Positions 9,735 through 21,647 of a stretch of 31,929 bases of DNA are shown in pieces; positions within the stretch are counted from its first letter, which is position 1; the number at the start of each line of letters is the position of its first letter. A model generated the notes under the pieces. It had not been told where the DNA came from. It ran no database searches and worked only from the letters and a program-made list of their open reading frames with translations. The translations under genes and the position numbers were made by a program. Source of the DNA: Paraglomus occultum (taxonomy: Eukaryota > Glomeromycota > Glomeromycetes > Paraglomerales > Paraglomeraceae); assembly GCA_910592205.1 (NCBI GenBank), contig CAJVPJ010000254.1, positions 1 to 31,929 of the forward strand, read 5' to 3'.

Positions 9735-11475
9735 GTATATCTTTTCGTTCGTAGATTCTTACCGCGACACGGAACTTCTATTTTGCTATTTAAAGCCGTC
9801 ATCGGAATACCTTATATTCGTATTAACACGCATTTACACTAGGTATAGAGGCTTCCAAACTCACGATAACTATTGTTAAAATCTTATGAGATGACAGAGT
9901 CTGAACTTAATCCAAAACACGTTTTCTTCCGGACACGCGACTTCCTTAGTCTGAAAGTTATTATCACTATCGCAATATACGATATTTTTGTAAACCATCG
10001 TAAATAAAATATTTTCAAGTCGGTAACTGCGAGCGTGTGTCAAACTTAGTATTTGATCAGAGCATTAGGAGTAGTCAGACTCAAAAAACAGCGGAGAACG
10101 TGTTTAGTAATGTCCCGATCTACCAATAACACTAATACTTCAATGCGATAACAGAAGAGCAAACCTGGAGATTTATGGCCTAACTTGAGAATCATCCACT
10201 AAATAAACAAATTCATCAACAGAGATTGGACAGGATAAACGTTATGGTCACGTTGTGTTAACAATATACAGCTGAAGAAATGAATGCTGGTACTGTTGTC
10301 GAAATTGAAAATATTGCTGATAAAAATTGTAGTGTTTAAACGTTTGCCTAGTCCACCAAAGTCATGCTTACTATCTATTGCAATTTATTATGACTTGTTC
10401 TTTTTGCTTTGCTGTTTTCTTGCCTAAAATATGTCAGAAAAAGATTTGCTAATTTTTCATACAGCATTAACACATGGTCGTTTATACTAATGCACTGTTG
10501 TTAAGCGTTGAATATTTATGGATAAACTTGGATTTAAGTTTTGTAATCATGCACACATGCACCAATATAGGTCTGCAACCTTGAAATCGCAGTCTATGAT
10601 GATTGGCAAGTTTATTTCCAGACTGTGGAAATTTGGCATTCCCCAACCGAGAAACCACTGGACATATTAACATTAGCCAAATTTACTGACGAACCTGGTC
10701 ATCAAAGCAACTAATTTTTTTTATAGGATAGCTGAAGTGAGTTTGTCCTCCATCACAACTGCATCACCTAATTGTCATAGCCAAAACTCTTGTTCTGAAC
10801 CACGCGTCTCACGTGCAAAATCACATGATGTTACGAACACTGTCGTCTAGAATGTTATACAATAGAGCAATAGTGGTCGTGCTCGAAAATTATAAAGACA
10901 GTGCGTATGTACTATATATAGTATATCACTTCTGAATTGTAATCAGCTTTACTATTGTTTATACAAGTATCAGCAATACCTCTGTTGCCATTAAAAGAGG
11001 CACCATAATAAGCGATCGAAAGAAGGACATACGTTGTGATTGATTTGTGACAAGACACTTAAACATTTCAGCTCACGATAGATGAAAAGGTTGCACCATT
11101 AAGAGCATCTCTTGCTTGCGAACTATCCTTTGCCAAATAATATCTTACGAACTGGCTTTGTTTTTAAATGACTGGGTAAACATATAATAGCGATCGGCCG
11201 AGAGAATGCTCCATTACAACTAAAAGTTATAACAGACTGTCAGTCCCGAACATTAAATCTGTTTATAAGGGGAAACAATGAAATTTTTGTCCAAGCAAAG
11301 AGGTTTATGTTTATTATATGCGAAATTACATTACTTTGAGGCTGCTGGTGGCGCAGACGCTGAACGAAAAAAAAACCCCATTAGCGATTACTCATGACCA
11401 ATAAACATGTTAACATGTTTACGCGATAAAAGACCAAATGATTACCTACCGGTTAACTTTCATTTTCATTTATAG

Positions 11476-11688
11476 GTCACTGTCGTTACTCCATCCAACA
11501 CATCTTGTTGCGGCGTCAACGCCTGCAACATTCACAGTTTCCCAGAACAAGATCAATTGTGGTACGAGAAGTTGTTTGTACCTATATTTCGAATAACATT
11601 CCTTCACGCGAAGTCGCTTACGCTTATTGTTGATGTGTTGGACAATGAAATCGGATGGAACGTTTTCGCTGTAAACAAAAAAAGATAA
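11476..11688 (+). other. Exon-like open segment of unknown gene (ambiguous strand)
   Basis: After a good acceptor (TTTCATTTATAG) the plus strand is open for 70 codons to a TAA at 11686-11688. The peptide is protein-like, for example EQDQLWYEKLFVPIFRITFL and LTLIVDVLDNEIGWNVFAVN. I could not find a matching upstream exon; the small frame at 11278-11400 (MKFLSKQRGLCLLY...) is the only nearby candidate and its donor is unclear. The opposite strand is also open here (11470-11724), so strand and reality are both uncertain. Family not recognised. Confidence 0.25.
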
Positions 11689-12872
11689 GATGGGATACGT
11701 CGTGGGCGAACCTTTTCCAATCAATCTTGGGAAGCAAAGAGAGACGATAATGATGATACATAGGCAAATTGAAAGAGTACCATTTTAACGGTCGGTGACT
11801 GGAGGAATAACTTTTCAAGATTCGCTGTAGATTATTGTTGTTCATTCGAAGATATTGATCGGTCATGAAAACGATATGTAGACAATATACGTGTATTTCG
11901 CAAAACCATGCGAAAATTTTTCCACTCCGATTTTCATAGACTGACCATCAGCCCCACCCCTCGAGCATCGTTATTTATAGTTATTATTACAGTGCATCTC
12001 ACATATTAATACGTGTATAATCACATTAGAGCTCCCCCCCTTGATCACCTGAAAGGCGGAGAACAAAAAAGAATCCAGGAATAATAATGTCTATTGATAA
12101 AAGCTAATGATTGGCGTGAATCTGAATTTTAAAGTTTGTATTTATTCTCAACACTACACTAACTATGGAATTCAATCTGAATAGGCCCCTTTCTTCTTTA
12201 AGGTGCGTTGTCTCCATTTAGAAGCCAATATTTCCTTTTAAGTGCAAGCAAAGAACAAAGAAGAGAGATGCCATTTTGCTTCAGTAGACTAATAAACGAA
12301 AAGCAAAACCCATGATCTCCGAACTCCGATAAAGTTATTTGGATGACATACTAACACAAGCGGAGATTAGTTGAAGCAGATGACCCTTTGAAAGTCCCAT
12401 CGGTTCAGAATAAACTCTTGTGAGAACGTCGCGCTTTGCAGGGACATATGATCGCCTGGCCATTGTCTCAAATAACAAAGCACCTGATCAAAATAAGATA
12501 TGATAAATTGTTTATATACCATAACAGGATCTTCTGGCAAGAAACTTGTGTGATCCAAGTAAGCGAATTAAAGAGACTATTTGCAATTGTCTGACACATG
12601 ACCTCAACCGAATTCGGAAAGTCATGAACTTTAGCTACTACTGCATTTTGCTTAAATTGATATCCGCCAAGCATTATCTGTTATTGGTAATCTAAACGGG
12701 TCAAACATAATATAATATCAAATGTTTATTCTGTTGTTTATTTAAATTAATAGTTCTTTAAGGTCAAAATAATGATATGGATTAATGCTGAAAACTAATT
12801 ATAAATCTATTTTTTGTCCTATTAAGGTTTACGACTTTTTTTTTTGTGACGCACGTTCCCTGTCCGATTGCC

Positions 12873-15800
12873 TCATACTCTTCTAGCTCCCAGTCCGCCG
12901 GATTTCTTCTTTTTCTCGCGCAATTCGGCCATTCTCTACAATAAATTCACAACCAGATTAGTGTCATTTTCAATTAGTTGGATGATTATATTATATCCTT
13001 CACACCTGACGTCTCTCTTCTCGGCGTTGATGCATTTCAGCAACTCTTTCTTCTTTTGTCGCGTTTGTTGACATTGACTGAGAGGATGACGAGGAATTTT
13101 GGGATGATGGCTTTGTAGTCCAGTCATTATCCCAACCATCCTCACCGTTACCCCACCCCGAATCATCCACGTCCCAACCATCCGTCTGATAAGCAACTAA
13201 AGACAAAAATGAAACGTAGAATGTTTGATCACCCTTTACATTGACGAAGAACATGTACGAAAACCCTTGTAGCATGTAGTCCAGCAATCTTACTTCGTGA
13301 AGTCCCAACAAGTTTCATCGGTGAAGCAGCAGCGGAGACACCGAGCTTCATGCCAACACTAGATTGACCTGCAAGTTTTGGTTTAGATAAACGAACCATA
13401 CAGCAATTAAGTTTTGATAAACATATACGTATTACGTTATACTCACTCTCGTCCTTTTTCCCGCCAGCTTCAATTGACTCATCACCGCCCCAGCCGTCCG
13501 AAGCATCACCGCTAGCATTATCCGCAAACGACAATCTTAATGAACTGGTACTGGTGGCAGGTGACGTGTCATTCTTTCCGGAGCGAATTCCCAAAGAAGA
13601 ATCATTGGAAGGTGATTGGTTGTTTGACGATCTATCTGGTGCAAGATCTCCCTCACCAGCGAGCTTTTCTTATGAAAGACAAATGACGACAGATAAGCAC
13701 AAGGGAGTAGATGCTTTGTAGAAGCTGTAAATTAATTTCGCCTGAATAATTTACCTTCTTAGTTAGTGAAGTCACTGCCCAACCACCCCAACTCTCCGCG
13801 ACTGTTGCTACAGCACCAGCCACTACAGCTACACCACCGGCGCCTGTGCCATTAGATTGTTGTGGTGGAGTCGCACTATCGGGCTTTATCGTGAATGAAA
13901 TTATGAATGATACAATCAATAATTGTTGATAGTATATCGTCTTTTCCCGCAAAACACTGGAGATGTTTAATTACCATTGATTCCGTTAGCTTCTCTAATC
14001 TCTTGACGAACATATCTAGTGTTTTGAATGCTTGTGTGCGTACTTGCCTATTTATTGGATAACGTCATTAGTATACTAAGATATCAGTAAGAGCAACCTG
14101 TTTACATACTTCTCCTTATCTATTAAAGCCGTAGAGACACAAGGCACTATTTTCGTTGCGCACTCAGATGCATCGTAATATTGTAATGTGGCTAGTAACA
14201 AGGCCGCGATTAGTATTTTAGTGTCAACGTACACGAATTGGTATCGAATAGAATGTGTGGTATACCTGCTAATGCCATTAAGCTAGCAACCCTGGCATGC
14301 GGGAATGGATCCTTTAAAGCACGAGTGAATGCAAGGACGAGTACTTTTTTCTTTGTCTGTCGATGAAATTTGTTCAGCATACATTTCTGGCAGCACGGCC
14401 GCAGTCTTTAAAACAGATGCTATCTGACATACACTTTCGCTGAAATATTTGCTAATCTTTCCAAGACATATTGTTGTGTTGGTGCGAATTCCTGGCTCAT
14501 CATCGGTCTGCAGTTTGGCAAGATATCTGAGCAGATCGTTATTCAAGATGCGGTCTGACAGCTACAATTAACATAAAATGCAGTCAGCACTCTGATATAT
14601 ATATAACCCTATACTCAATTACACTTTTGTGTTAACTAACTTTTGGTGCGAGTAGTAAGACAGACTTGACGGTACTTTCTCGAATGATGGGCGCTGTGTC
14701 GGTAAAGCCTGTTGCCTGCAATTAGATGATTCGTTAGACCAGTAGTCAACAGTAATTTGCAAAGGTTGTCGCGTTCATATTTACCATATGAGAAAATATC
14801 TTATCATTTATAACCTTTTCGCTCAGATGATCAATAAAAATGGAAAAGTTTTCCAGCAAACTCAAACGTATTGTTCGGTCAGGCATAGCAAAGAGCTTTA
14901 CTATTAGTGCTACTATTGTGGTTTCGTATTCCTCTTCACTAAGAAATGATCCGATTTTAATTATTGGATCGAGCACTTTAGCACCACCTGGGAAATGATT
15001 AGAGTAAACCGAAATGAATATTACACATTTAGCGTGAAGAGAGAATCGTTTATACAAATTTGTATGCCGAATATGCGCGCATTTTACCTGATCCATATTC
15101 AACAGAGTGAATGAGCTCGGGTAATATTTTGTACTTGCAAAAGTCTCGATGAATATTATCTAATGAAGAATTTAATTTTCTATGTGGATTGTCAGACAAT
15201 CGTTTGCACATATCAAATAATTGACATGGTACATCCTATCGTGCCAATGACTCACTTGATAAATGCCTCCTTTTCTCTCGCGTCTTTGATGCTCATATGT
15301 TCAAGAAATAGAGCAGTTTGAATAAAATCGTCCTGGAAGAATCCCTCATCGTTTAAACCTTGTTCAATAAAAGAGGACATATTAGGCCTACTTCGCGCGT
15401 TCTGTGATATCAACTGCTTGTATTGCCGCGCCAAGTTCTTATCAGGTAAGCAAATATGATAATAAATTAATGTGAGCATCAAGCCGCGTAAATTGACTAC
15501 GATCTTGTTAATCAATGCCTTACTGATGGAATAGAACCCCGATTAGATAATTGGTCTGCTGTGCTGAATTGACCATTGTATACTTCATATATAAGAAGGC
15601 CATAATCCCACGTATCTATGACATGCACGTCGAAACTAGTCTCAAATAATAGAGAAAACAGTCATCATATTATTATGGGCATGTTCTGTAATTTATGAAC
15701 GTCGCCACATTGAAGTTTTCCGTACTCACTCTTTCAACACATTCCAAGACCCTTTAATTATTTCCGGGGATGCATACTTCTTGGCCTCTGGCATTAGACC

Positions 15801-16639
15801 CCCATAAGTCTACAGGTACAGTGTGCTTGTTAGCTTGACATTCGGTGCGAGATAATCGACTATGCTCAAATATTTTATATTTACATGAATAATGGGAGAT
15901 TCTTCTTTGATAGAACTCATTAGTTCAAATCCGCCTAGTTTCCATTCTCCGGCTTTATTTGTAAATATCGAAGCTATGCGAACATTTCCGTGAATTATTT
16001 GGCAATCTTCATTGAGAAATTTCAACACGTTCTGTAATACAAGAAAAGACGTGTGATATCAGATGGGGATGGCAAATTTGCAAAATACAACAAGATTTTT
16101 CTAAGCAGCTTACAGCGATCTTGTATAATCCCCACAGTTTTAAGTTATTATCTATGGATTCGGTCAATCGCGTTTGTAATGGTACCACAGGATCTGTCAC
16201 GACATAAATATAATCGTCTGTCTAAATGTCAAATAGAATCAATACTTCATTCCATTACCGTAAATACAACCAACACATTCAACTGAATGAAAACCTATAC
16301 CTCAACACCATCAACATATTTCAGCAAATCAGGATGTCTAATTGTCCGCATCTTCCTAAACGCGTTCTTAGCTAGTGAAAGCCTATCCCTGTTTCTAGCA
16401 CAGTCAAACGTGAATATGGACACTGGACTGTCATCTTCCTATGAGAAATAACGTTAGATGAATAGAACGAACTAAATTGGTTTGAACCCGAAACCGAAGA
16501 ATACCTTCTTAGTGCCAGAGCGCAACTCCCATATGGAAACACCATCGTATGAATCTACTTTTGTACCGATATTATAAGGAAAAGCCGGGATGTCTTTTCC
16601 CAGAATTGCTCTCGAAAGAGTTGATTTCAAGTAATCCAT
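12873..16639 (-). CDS. SCYL1-like (N-terminal kinase-like) pseudokinase with HEAT repeats
   Basis: Family role: SCY1-like proteins (human SCYL1, yeast Cex1) act in COPI-linked Golgi trafficking and tRNA export. Nineteen exons join in frame: 16639-16505, 16438-16301, 16221-16114, 16031-15885, 15809-15730, 15635-15524, 15437-15256, 15179-15088, 14987-14785, 14715-14641, 14561-14433, 14356-14266, 14191-14110, 14047-13975, 13883-13755, 13663-13447, 13368-13294, 13196-13006 and 12935-12873, giving 773 residues (human about 808). Residues 1-240 are a kinase fold lacking catalysis. The VAIK lysine is missing, HRD is HGN (141-143) and DFG is GGF (160-162, in GEWKLGGFEL). HEAT-like repeats span about 250-550 (PIIRESTVKSVLLLAPK, TNTTICLGKISKYFSES, KQVRTQAFKTLDMFVKRLEK). 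A Trp/Gly/Asp-rich acidic tail follows, then a basic coiled coil ending MAELREKKKKSGGLGARRV. The start MDYLKS at 16639 matches fungal homologues better than the upstream in-frame ATG at 16666. Confidence 0.95.
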
Positions 16640-16960
16640 ACTGGAATGGGAAGGAGCTTGTGACAAGAACTAATGCAGATATTTGATAGCGTCACGTATC
16701 ACAAATCACATTGTGATGTTTTGGAACATATCATGTGATTGTGTATGATGAATAATCAGTTAGCGTTAGTTATTACATGACTTTGCGTCATTATTGTCGG
16801 TTAATTCCCTCATTCTCGTGATAGGAAATGGCCAAGATGAACTCATTTCTCCCACACCCGAATAGAATTATTCTCTCTTTGCTTCGCTCAAGCTCAACTT
16901 TTTCTGTGGCAACTAGCTATCGCAAAGACTTGCGCGCATAACCGTATTCACCAACTCAAA
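16640..16960. promoter_or_regulatory. Shared divergent promoter region, SCYL1-like / ECM15-like genes
   Basis: 321 bp separate the two start codons, which face away from each other, so both promoters and 5' UTRs must lie here or overlap. The segment contains a 13-bp palindrome ATCACATTGTGAT at about 16706-16718, and ATGTGATTGTG soon after. These could be a dimeric factor site, but no specific factor can be named. No TATA box is obvious at a fixed distance from either gene. Confidence 0.5.
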
Positions 16961-17688
16961 ATGTCTGGAGTCACTGACACAGCTCACGTTATAGCTGATT
17001 TCTGCATTAACCCTATGGGATGCGAAGTCAATACAAGCAAGGTACTCGCATATAACGATAGCCATATTTTTTTATTCTTGTTCTCGTAAACCACATTCCA
17101 TTTGTGATCGACACAGTTATTTATTTTAGTATCTGAAAGAGGTGATTAAGATTGTCGAAGAGTCTGGGTAGCGTGTCCGAATGTGATAACATTAAAAATC
17201 GTCGTATGCATTGTAATTCTAACGTTACTCTTTTATTCAGACTTAATTTTCATATGCATGCTAATGGAACTAACATAGGTATGGTACCATTATGACGTGA
17301 TTGCTATCGATGGTTTGTTGCGCGTTTTTTTTAATACGCATTATCTCTACATTGTGCAGAGGGCAAGTTCGATGACGTAGTGTCTGTTATTCGGAAGTGT
17401 ATTGATAAAACCCATCATATGGGATGCCCTCGTATCGATACTACTATCAGGTTTCAGGTGAGATAATAAGGAAGTGTGGTCATACATGAAGCATAAGTTA
17501 GGGTATGCGCGAAGCAAGTTAGGGCAGGCTCTCATTTGACGCGTCTTCCGTTTCTTAGACTCGTACCGACAAGTCCAAGACTATCAATGACAGGTAATCA
17601 TCATGATGCTTATTCTTCTGCACGTCGTCCTAATAAATATTGACCATCTTGTTTTTATAGTATGAGCATTGCCAAATCAAAGATATGA
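16961..17688 (+). CDS. ECM15: ECM15/MTH1187-family (UPF0045, YKOF-fold) protein
   Basis: Small cytosolic protein. Structures of the family show a ferredoxin-like tetramer, and members have been linked to thiamine-type ligand binding; the cellular role is not firmly known. Six exons join in frame: 16961-17041, 17130-17167, 17241-17278, 17360-17457, 17559-17593 and 17661-17688, encoding 105 residues, almost exactly the family length (yeast Ecm15 is 104). Family motifs are clear: HVIADFCINPMGCEVNTSKY, LKEVIKIVEESGLNFHMHAN with GTNIEGKFDDV, then VIRKCIDKTHHMGCPRIDTT and IRFQTRTDKSKT. All introns are GT-AG and 66-101 nt. The gene is divergent from the SCYL1-like gene. The symbol is by homology only. 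Confidence 0.93.
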
Positions 17689-17980
17689 AAGCTGTTCTTT
17701 AAAAGTAACATTTTTAGTAAGATTGCGGTTAGCTTGTTAAAGTATTCATTATTATTGTCAATTTAATAAATGTGAACATTTTGTTTTATGTGGTGAAACG
17801 TTTGATTGAACTCGTAAATTTGTAATTGCCATAAACTGGTTATCTCTATCACGTAATTACAGTGTTCTCATAGAATGACTATCAACAGTACAATTGTGCG
17901 AATACAAAGTTGGTAGAAAATATTAAATAGTATATTTTATGATACCGTACCGTATGTTGAATAGAACCGCAAGACTAATA

Positions 17981-18775
17981 CATGGACGGTTCAAAAAGTT
18001 TAGACACAAGATGCATAACATTTTTATTTACACAATAAATTTTAATTTAACTGTCCCATTCCTTCAAAATAATATCTATACGACGTCTCAGCCTTCTACG
18101 CCAACTCTGAAAGCCCTCAGAATACCGTTCTTGTGGTTTGCTATTTTTTATTGATTTTATAGTAAAGGAAGCTTTTGAATTCACTCGCCCACTTTCCGCC
18201 AAGCCTTTTTTTTTTGAAAATGAAAAATAGTCGTACAGTGACCATAAAGCAATAGCGATAGGCAATGGTAAGTATGGGGAAGTGGAGGAGGTTATCGCGT
18301 TGACGCGAAAAGGCGTAGTGATGGATGCCGCATTGTAGGCCTATGAGGGGACCTTTAACATATGCTTTCTTGAGATAGCATAACTTTCTGAATATTTTCA
18401 GTGCCAACATTGGGTGTTAATAATATTTTCGATGTGTTCGAAAGTGTAACGGCTTCGTGAAATGTTCAGAACGGAGGATCCATCTTTGATGCTTGATTGA
18501 ATGCTTCAATCCAACAATAAGTAATACATTTGAATAGTGTTTTATTCCCTCTAACATTGATTAGCTCCCTGTGATTGCCGTCAGCCTTTTACCATTCTGC
18601 CAGCACACCCAAGGTAGATTATCGCGAGTAAAATTGTTAATAGACAACAACCATCAAACTAAAATGGATCAAAATTTTTATCATCAATTAGAGACATTTT
18701 ACTAATACTAAACGAAAGTAATAAGAGGTTGCCGAGATAATTATGCTGTCCCAAACTTTTTGAACTTCCCCCACG
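17981..18775 (-). mobile_element. Deleted mariner-like element with imperfect TIRs and TA flanks
   Basis: The left end (from 17981, after TA 17979-17980) reads CATGGACGGTTCAAAAAGTT. The right end, read inward on the opposite strand from 18775 next to TA 18776-18777, reads CGTGGGGGAAGTTCAAAAAG. The ends share TTCAAAAAGTTT followed by GACA, so they are diverged terminal inverted repeats of about 28-30 bp. TA on both outer sides fits the TA target duplication of Tc1/mariner elements. At 795 bp it is shorter than a full mariner (about 1.3 kb), and only the C-terminal part of a transposase remains recognisable inside. It is therefore a decayed, internally deleted, non-autonomous copy. Confidence 0.75.
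18042..18265 (-). pseudogene. Mariner transposase C-terminal remnant
   Basis: Inside the element, the minus strand reads LWSLYDYFSFSKKKG, then IKSIKNSKPQERYSEGFQSW, then RRRLRRRIDI. A shifted frame continues YYFEGMGQLN to a stop at 18042. This follows the order of the mariner C-terminus. That order is a SPDLAP.D(Y/F)F.FPK-like segment holding the third catalytic aspartate, then a helix ending FQ.W..R...CID, then the terminal GDYFEG. The frame change near 18090, the loss of the SPDLAP lead-in and the lack of the upstream D residues show that it is non-functional. Confidence 0.65.
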
Positions 18776-19163
18776 TAAATTTTGCACGCGCAAAGTGCAT
18801 AGTTTGACTGCGGTTTTTGTGGTGAATTGGTACACATCTACTATTTGAATTTATTGTATTTCTTGACCTATAAATTGGTCTCTTTACATTAAACAAGTCA
18901 TATGATCGACCAAATATATTTAATCCAATGAACCTTTTCTTAATCGTTCTCTGATTCATCCCACATTTCATGGGATTGCTCTCTCACAAGTGTTCCTGGA
19001 TGATTCTCAAGTACGCCCAAACTTATTGTTATCACGTACAAAACAACAGTAGACCGATTAATGTCGTGGCTTGTATCTTTTGTTTGTGGCGTTATTATTA
19101 TGATTCATTAACCATCACGTGATAAGTATAATAAAATACTACACAGATCAGTAAATATAGGTA

Positions 19164-20132
19164 ATGTCTCACGATACCTCATTCGTTTCTTCTCAAATTT
19201 CGTTGTTTTTTCTCCCTCCCATGTTCGGCGGTCAATCGCACTCAATGCCAACTCGCAGACAAGCAAAAAAAAGACCTCCCATAGTGCATCTACCGTATCT
19301 AAAGACACATAAATGCAATTGGTTAAGATGCAAGTATTACTTTCTGACTCCACAAGAGTTGTTTGGTCATATACAAAAGAGACATTTGGAGAAACTGTTG
19401 ACTGTTAGTATATTTACTTGTAAATGGAATAACTGTGATGAGTTTAAACTATCACAAAATGAACTATTAGGGCATATTAGAGAGACTCATCTGAAATACA
19501 GAGGAGTCAGAGGTGAAGGGAGGGGGGAAGAAGAATCGGGGACGAAGGTAAAAGAAATCGCAAAGACCAACCAAGTAATTTGGTACTCATTTTTGACAGG
19601 TAATTCGTCAATATTGACGACTAGTTTCACATATATTAATTCTTTTTAGAAAAAATTAAGAAATCTCCAAGTGGAGAACGCTAACCTCAGAACTCGCCTG
19701 AAATCAAATGAGAAGAAGATATTTTTACTGAGAAATCAGTACGAGTCAAACAAATCAAATCTCGATGATATTCTCAATGAACTTGCTCGCTGCCGTGAGT
19801 CCATTGACATTATCCAGAAGCAGAATCGTGCATATGACGATTTAGCGCGCAGAGAGTGGGCTGAAGAACAATGTCGTAATATAGAGGAGGTTTATATGGA
19901 TGAGGAGACCATGGACAATGTTTTTGAGGATGAAGCCAGAATAAAAAGAAACTGGGAAATGGATGTAGAAATGTCTCCTCCGTCGTCGGATGTAGATCTG
20001 AATTGTAAAGGAACTTTTCGATGTTCTTGGAAGAATTGTGGGCAGTTATTTATGGATAGGGCATCATTGAAGGCGCATGTACGATGGATACACATAAGCA
20101 ATTCACAATTACAGTCTCCCGCTAATCAATAG
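19164..20132 (+). CDS. CWCH2-type C2H2 zinc-finger protein with coiled coil
   Basis: Probable nuclear DNA-binding protein. Two exons (19164-19574, 19650-20132) join in phase across a 75-nt GT-AG intron, giving 297 residues. Fingers 1 and 2 are adjacent: C51-x4-C56-x12-H69-x4-H74 (CNWLRC) and C86-x4-C91-x12-H104-x4-H109 (CKWNNC). Both have Trp two residues after the first Cys, the tandem CWCH2 arrangement known from GLI, ZIC and fungal Zap1, where the Trps pack two fingers together. A heptad-like coiled coil covers about 138-215 (QVENANLRTRLKSN, LARCRESIDIIQKQNRAYDD), then an acidic linker. A third finger, C262-x4-C267-x12-H280-x4-H285 (CSWKNC), stands alone near the C-terminus. The start is uncertain: in-frame ATGs at 19221 and 19245 are alternatives. 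I cannot name an orthologue. Confidence 0.85.
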
Positions 20133-21647
20133 ACTTCTTTACAAAAATTTTGGATGTAAAATAGATGTATAATCAAATGGACTTTATAGATAACACAATT
20201 CAATTATCATGACATACATGAACATACAAAATCATGTTATGTATCCAATTGGATATGAAACAAAAAATACTGTAGAATAAATGAACACATACTATATAAC
20301 AAACTTAGACAACAGCAGTTTTTCAGTAATATAAATCAGTATTCTGATATTTAATTGCTCTTCTCATTACTGCAGTACTGTAGCAACAGTGCATAAAAAG
20401 AGTATATTATTTAACATTTACTGGCGTATAATTATATACTACAACAACAGTTAAATGAGGAGTTGAAAAGCCAATTCCTAATACTAGTACTAGGTGTGCA
20501 ATTCAAATCATTTGATTTATAAAAATAGTAATTTCAAAATAGTCATCATTTTAGGACACGGAGGTCTCTCATGTGGCCTGATGTACCTGGTTATGGTGGC
20601 CTGATTTTGTAATAGTTTGATTTTGTGGCCGCAACCAAATGAAGAAAATATCGACTGATATTCAAATATAAATGGCGTGAATAACAACCAGTTGATGCTG
20701 GAATTGGCTAATTGGGAAAATGACATTTCCCCACTTTATGTCATTACCATTGGTATTAGATTTCAAAAACGGTTGATTGAATGAGCACGATGTTGCTATT
20801 TTTCCGTTGCGAGCTGTCAAATTCGTTTGATCCATTCGAGCCATTACACTTGCAAAAATCACGTATGCGCATTAGCAAAAAATAAAAGTTTTGAATCCAA
20901 CTTCTGACCACTCAAACATTATGAAACGTGTATCGCAAATGCTTGTTCCCCGCCCTTACTCGTGCTTGATCTACGAGTTACTGAGGCATTTTACCAGAAT
21001 ATTGTTCTGTGATAATTTTAACTAATAATCGCGCGACAGAATTTGTAAATTGAATTTACCTCAATTTATTATTATCATTTAATTCTGTGTCAAATGGTTA
21101 TTTTGATCCACTGCACTGCTCTGAAGCTAATATTAAACATTGGACCACGATATGTAGAAGTTTCATGCGATCTACTCTCGAATATTCAGTGAACGATTCA
21201 ATTTAAAAACTGTTTATTTTGTAACTGTGTTAATGAAATAAATATTACACGTGGACATAGTACTAATTCGTCATATGACTTTCACAAAGCTACCTTTGTA
21301 GAATAATTTTGTTGGCCCGTTTAATGAGTGAAGAAATGCAATGTTTATTGAATGTGCGTTTGAGAATGATCACGTTTCATATTACTGTGGTGGTAATATT
21401 TATATAAATAAGGTTGCTTCTATTCTTGTCTTGAATAACCTAATCGACGCAGTCGACCAGACAAACACTACACCATTTATTTACAACGATTCGGCCTAAT
21501 GTTCGCAAATTTACACAAAATATCGAAATGGTCTAACTCGAAGACTAAGAAATATATATTATCGAGATAATGCCTTGTTTCGATTTTGCTTCCTTTTTTT
21601 TTTTTTTAATTCTACACCAAAACACGATTTAATTAATTATAACCACC
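20133..21647. other. Intergenic interval between convergent genes
   Basis: About 1.5 kb between the stop of the zinc-finger gene and the stop of SSK1. It is AT-rich, with 3' UTR-like sequence at both ends and a T-run at 21595-21607. Small overlapping minus-strand frames at 20517-20862 (one reads MARMDQTNLTARNGKIATSC) have no domain and no splice solution that joins them. No RNA gene or mobile element was recognised. Confidence 0.5.

Larger units (their letters stand above)
8856..12872. other. Largely non-coding interval
   Basis: About 4 kb between the membrane-protein start and the SCYL1-like gene's stop. It contains two hairpin-forming inverted repeats (9121-9195 and 9623-9734) and one exon-like segment (11476-11688), listed separately. 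The remainder (9740-11470 and 11700-12870) has short frames on both strands without recognisable domains or a consistent splice chain. The last few hundred bases before 12873 should hold the 3' UTR of the SCYL1-like gene. No tRNA, rRNA or mobile element was recognised. Confidence 0.5.

Noticed and set aside
11624-11866. Minus-strand frame MTDQYLRMNNNNLQRILK... as the first exon of a gene covering 11470-11866
   Set aside because: It needs a weak GTTCGC donor, has low-complexity composition and no recognisable family; the overlapping plus-strand segment is at least as protein-like.
12367-12674. Two overlapping minus-strand frames (MLGGYQFKQNAVVAKV... and DHTSFLPEDPVMVYKQ...) that look like consecutive exons of a small gene
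   Set aside because: I tried the available GT and AG sites and none joins the two frames in a compatible phase; no family is recognised, and the position fits 3' flank of the SCYL1-like gene.
15181-15255. Alternative reading of the SCYL1-like gene with a 20-nt intron and an exon DVPCQLFDMCKRLSDN...
   Set aside because: A 20-nt intron is implausible; using the CACATAG acceptor at 15180 gives a 76-nt intron and restores alignment with the family (EKEAFIKKLNSSLDN).
20517-20862. Overlapping minus-strand frames that might be a short gene
   Set aside because: No compatible splice junction, no domain, and the plus strand is equally open; no basis to prefer a gene.
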